NCBI GenBank assembly: GCA_029532415.1
Contig: JAQOTA010000060.1
Coordinates: forward strand, 186,001-250,000
Reading direction: 5' to 3'
DNA length: 64,000 nucleotides
Source: Marasmius tenuissimus
Taxonomy: Eukaryota; Basidiomycota; Agaricomycetes; Agaricales; Marasmiaceae
Both the position numbers and the translations under genes were made by a program. Position 1 is the first letter of the stretch. The number at the start of each line of letters is the position of its first letter. The notes below the pieces were generated by a model. The model did no database searches and was not told where the DNA came from. It was given only the letters and a program-made list of their open reading frames with translations. Positions 63,737-64,000 of the stretch are shown one piece after another.

Positions 63737-64000
63737 CTTTGAGATGCTTGAGAGGTGATAATCGAGTAGATTGTCCTAAGGCTTAAGGCCTTGGAATACC
63801 AGCTTTTATACACAAGTTTCAGTACATGTAAGAGTCATTACCATTGTATGAAACTACTACTAGAAGTAGGTATTTAGCCGTATAGTCATAATACTAATGA
63901 GTGTGTCTGCAGTCCTATTGGCCTGCTTAGCTACTAAAGTCTGTTGTGCCTCGCACTAAGGACTATGAGCATCATACCTGATGCAACTACATACGTAGCA
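63737..64000. repeat. LTR of second family, right piece, runs off the window
   Basis: Continues the LTR started at 53936: GAGATGCTTGAGAGGTGATA and TAGATTGTCCTAAGGCTTAA match the solo LTR at 49660-49710. By comparison with the 518-bp solo copy, about 160 bp lie beyond the window, so whether a full element follows is unknown. Confidence 0.8.

Overview
The window looks like an accessory, repeat-rich region of a mushroom-forming basidiomycete (Agaricomycetes) chromosome. The genes have several short introns (about 60-84 bp). The main genes are fungal NACHT NTPases (NLR-like) of the basidiomycete type. The mobile DNA is Ty1/Copia LTR retrotransposons, solo LTRs and small inverted-repeat DNA elements. 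No tRNA, rRNA or CRISPR array was seen.

Five paralogous NLR genes lie on the + strand: A (2067-4576), B (9459-12050), C (19860-22384), D (34192-43134) and E (47222-50543). All share five exons at homologous positions: a small exon for an Asn/Gln/Gly-rich N-terminal motif, a large NACHT exon, two exons for a Cys-rich C-terminal region, and a tiny last exon. A (747 aa) and B (774 aa) are intact in spliced frame. C has one in-frame stop. D is split by a complete Copia element but is otherwise open (763 aa). E carries several lesions, including a small inverted-repeat element and a solo LTR.

The spaces between the NLRs are built from a mosaic unit that recurs several times. It contains (i) a decayed zinc-type sorbitol/xylitol dehydrogenase-like gene on the - strand, eight copies; (ii) the 5' part of an HSP20-like gene on the + strand, complete to its alpha-crystallin domain only at 15.9-17.5 kb; (iii) 3' fragments of an ERV46-like secretory-pathway gene, with a longer decayed copy at 25.3-27.0 kb; and (iv) a short block of unknown content ending in a conserved CQYVGTFS peptide. 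A decayed protein kinase lies at 27.8-28.7 kb. The pattern suggests repeated segmental duplication of an NLR plus passengers, followed by decay of the passengers.

Mobile DNA was placed by target-site duplications (TSDs). Copia 1 is at 35374-41766 (TSD CTGTA, 321-bp LTRs, one 1802-codon gag-pol ORF). Copia 2 is at 54023-63736 (TSD CTTTG). It is inactivated by stop codons and by two DNA elements inside it, at 56169-58871 and 60676-61358, and itself lies inside another LTR (53936 to beyond the window end). Other elements are a hAT-like element (13042-13784, 8-bp TSD), an 839-bp element (44182-45020, 3-bp TSD), a 266-bp element in NLR E (48393-48658, TA TSD) and a 518-bp solo LTR in NLR E (49574-50091). 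A gag-like ORF with a zinc knuckle lies at 52.2-53.3 kb.

The NLRs would act as cytosolic STAND-type sensors or switches, with the N-terminal motif as candidate output module. All family assignments were made by reading translations by eye; no database search was run.
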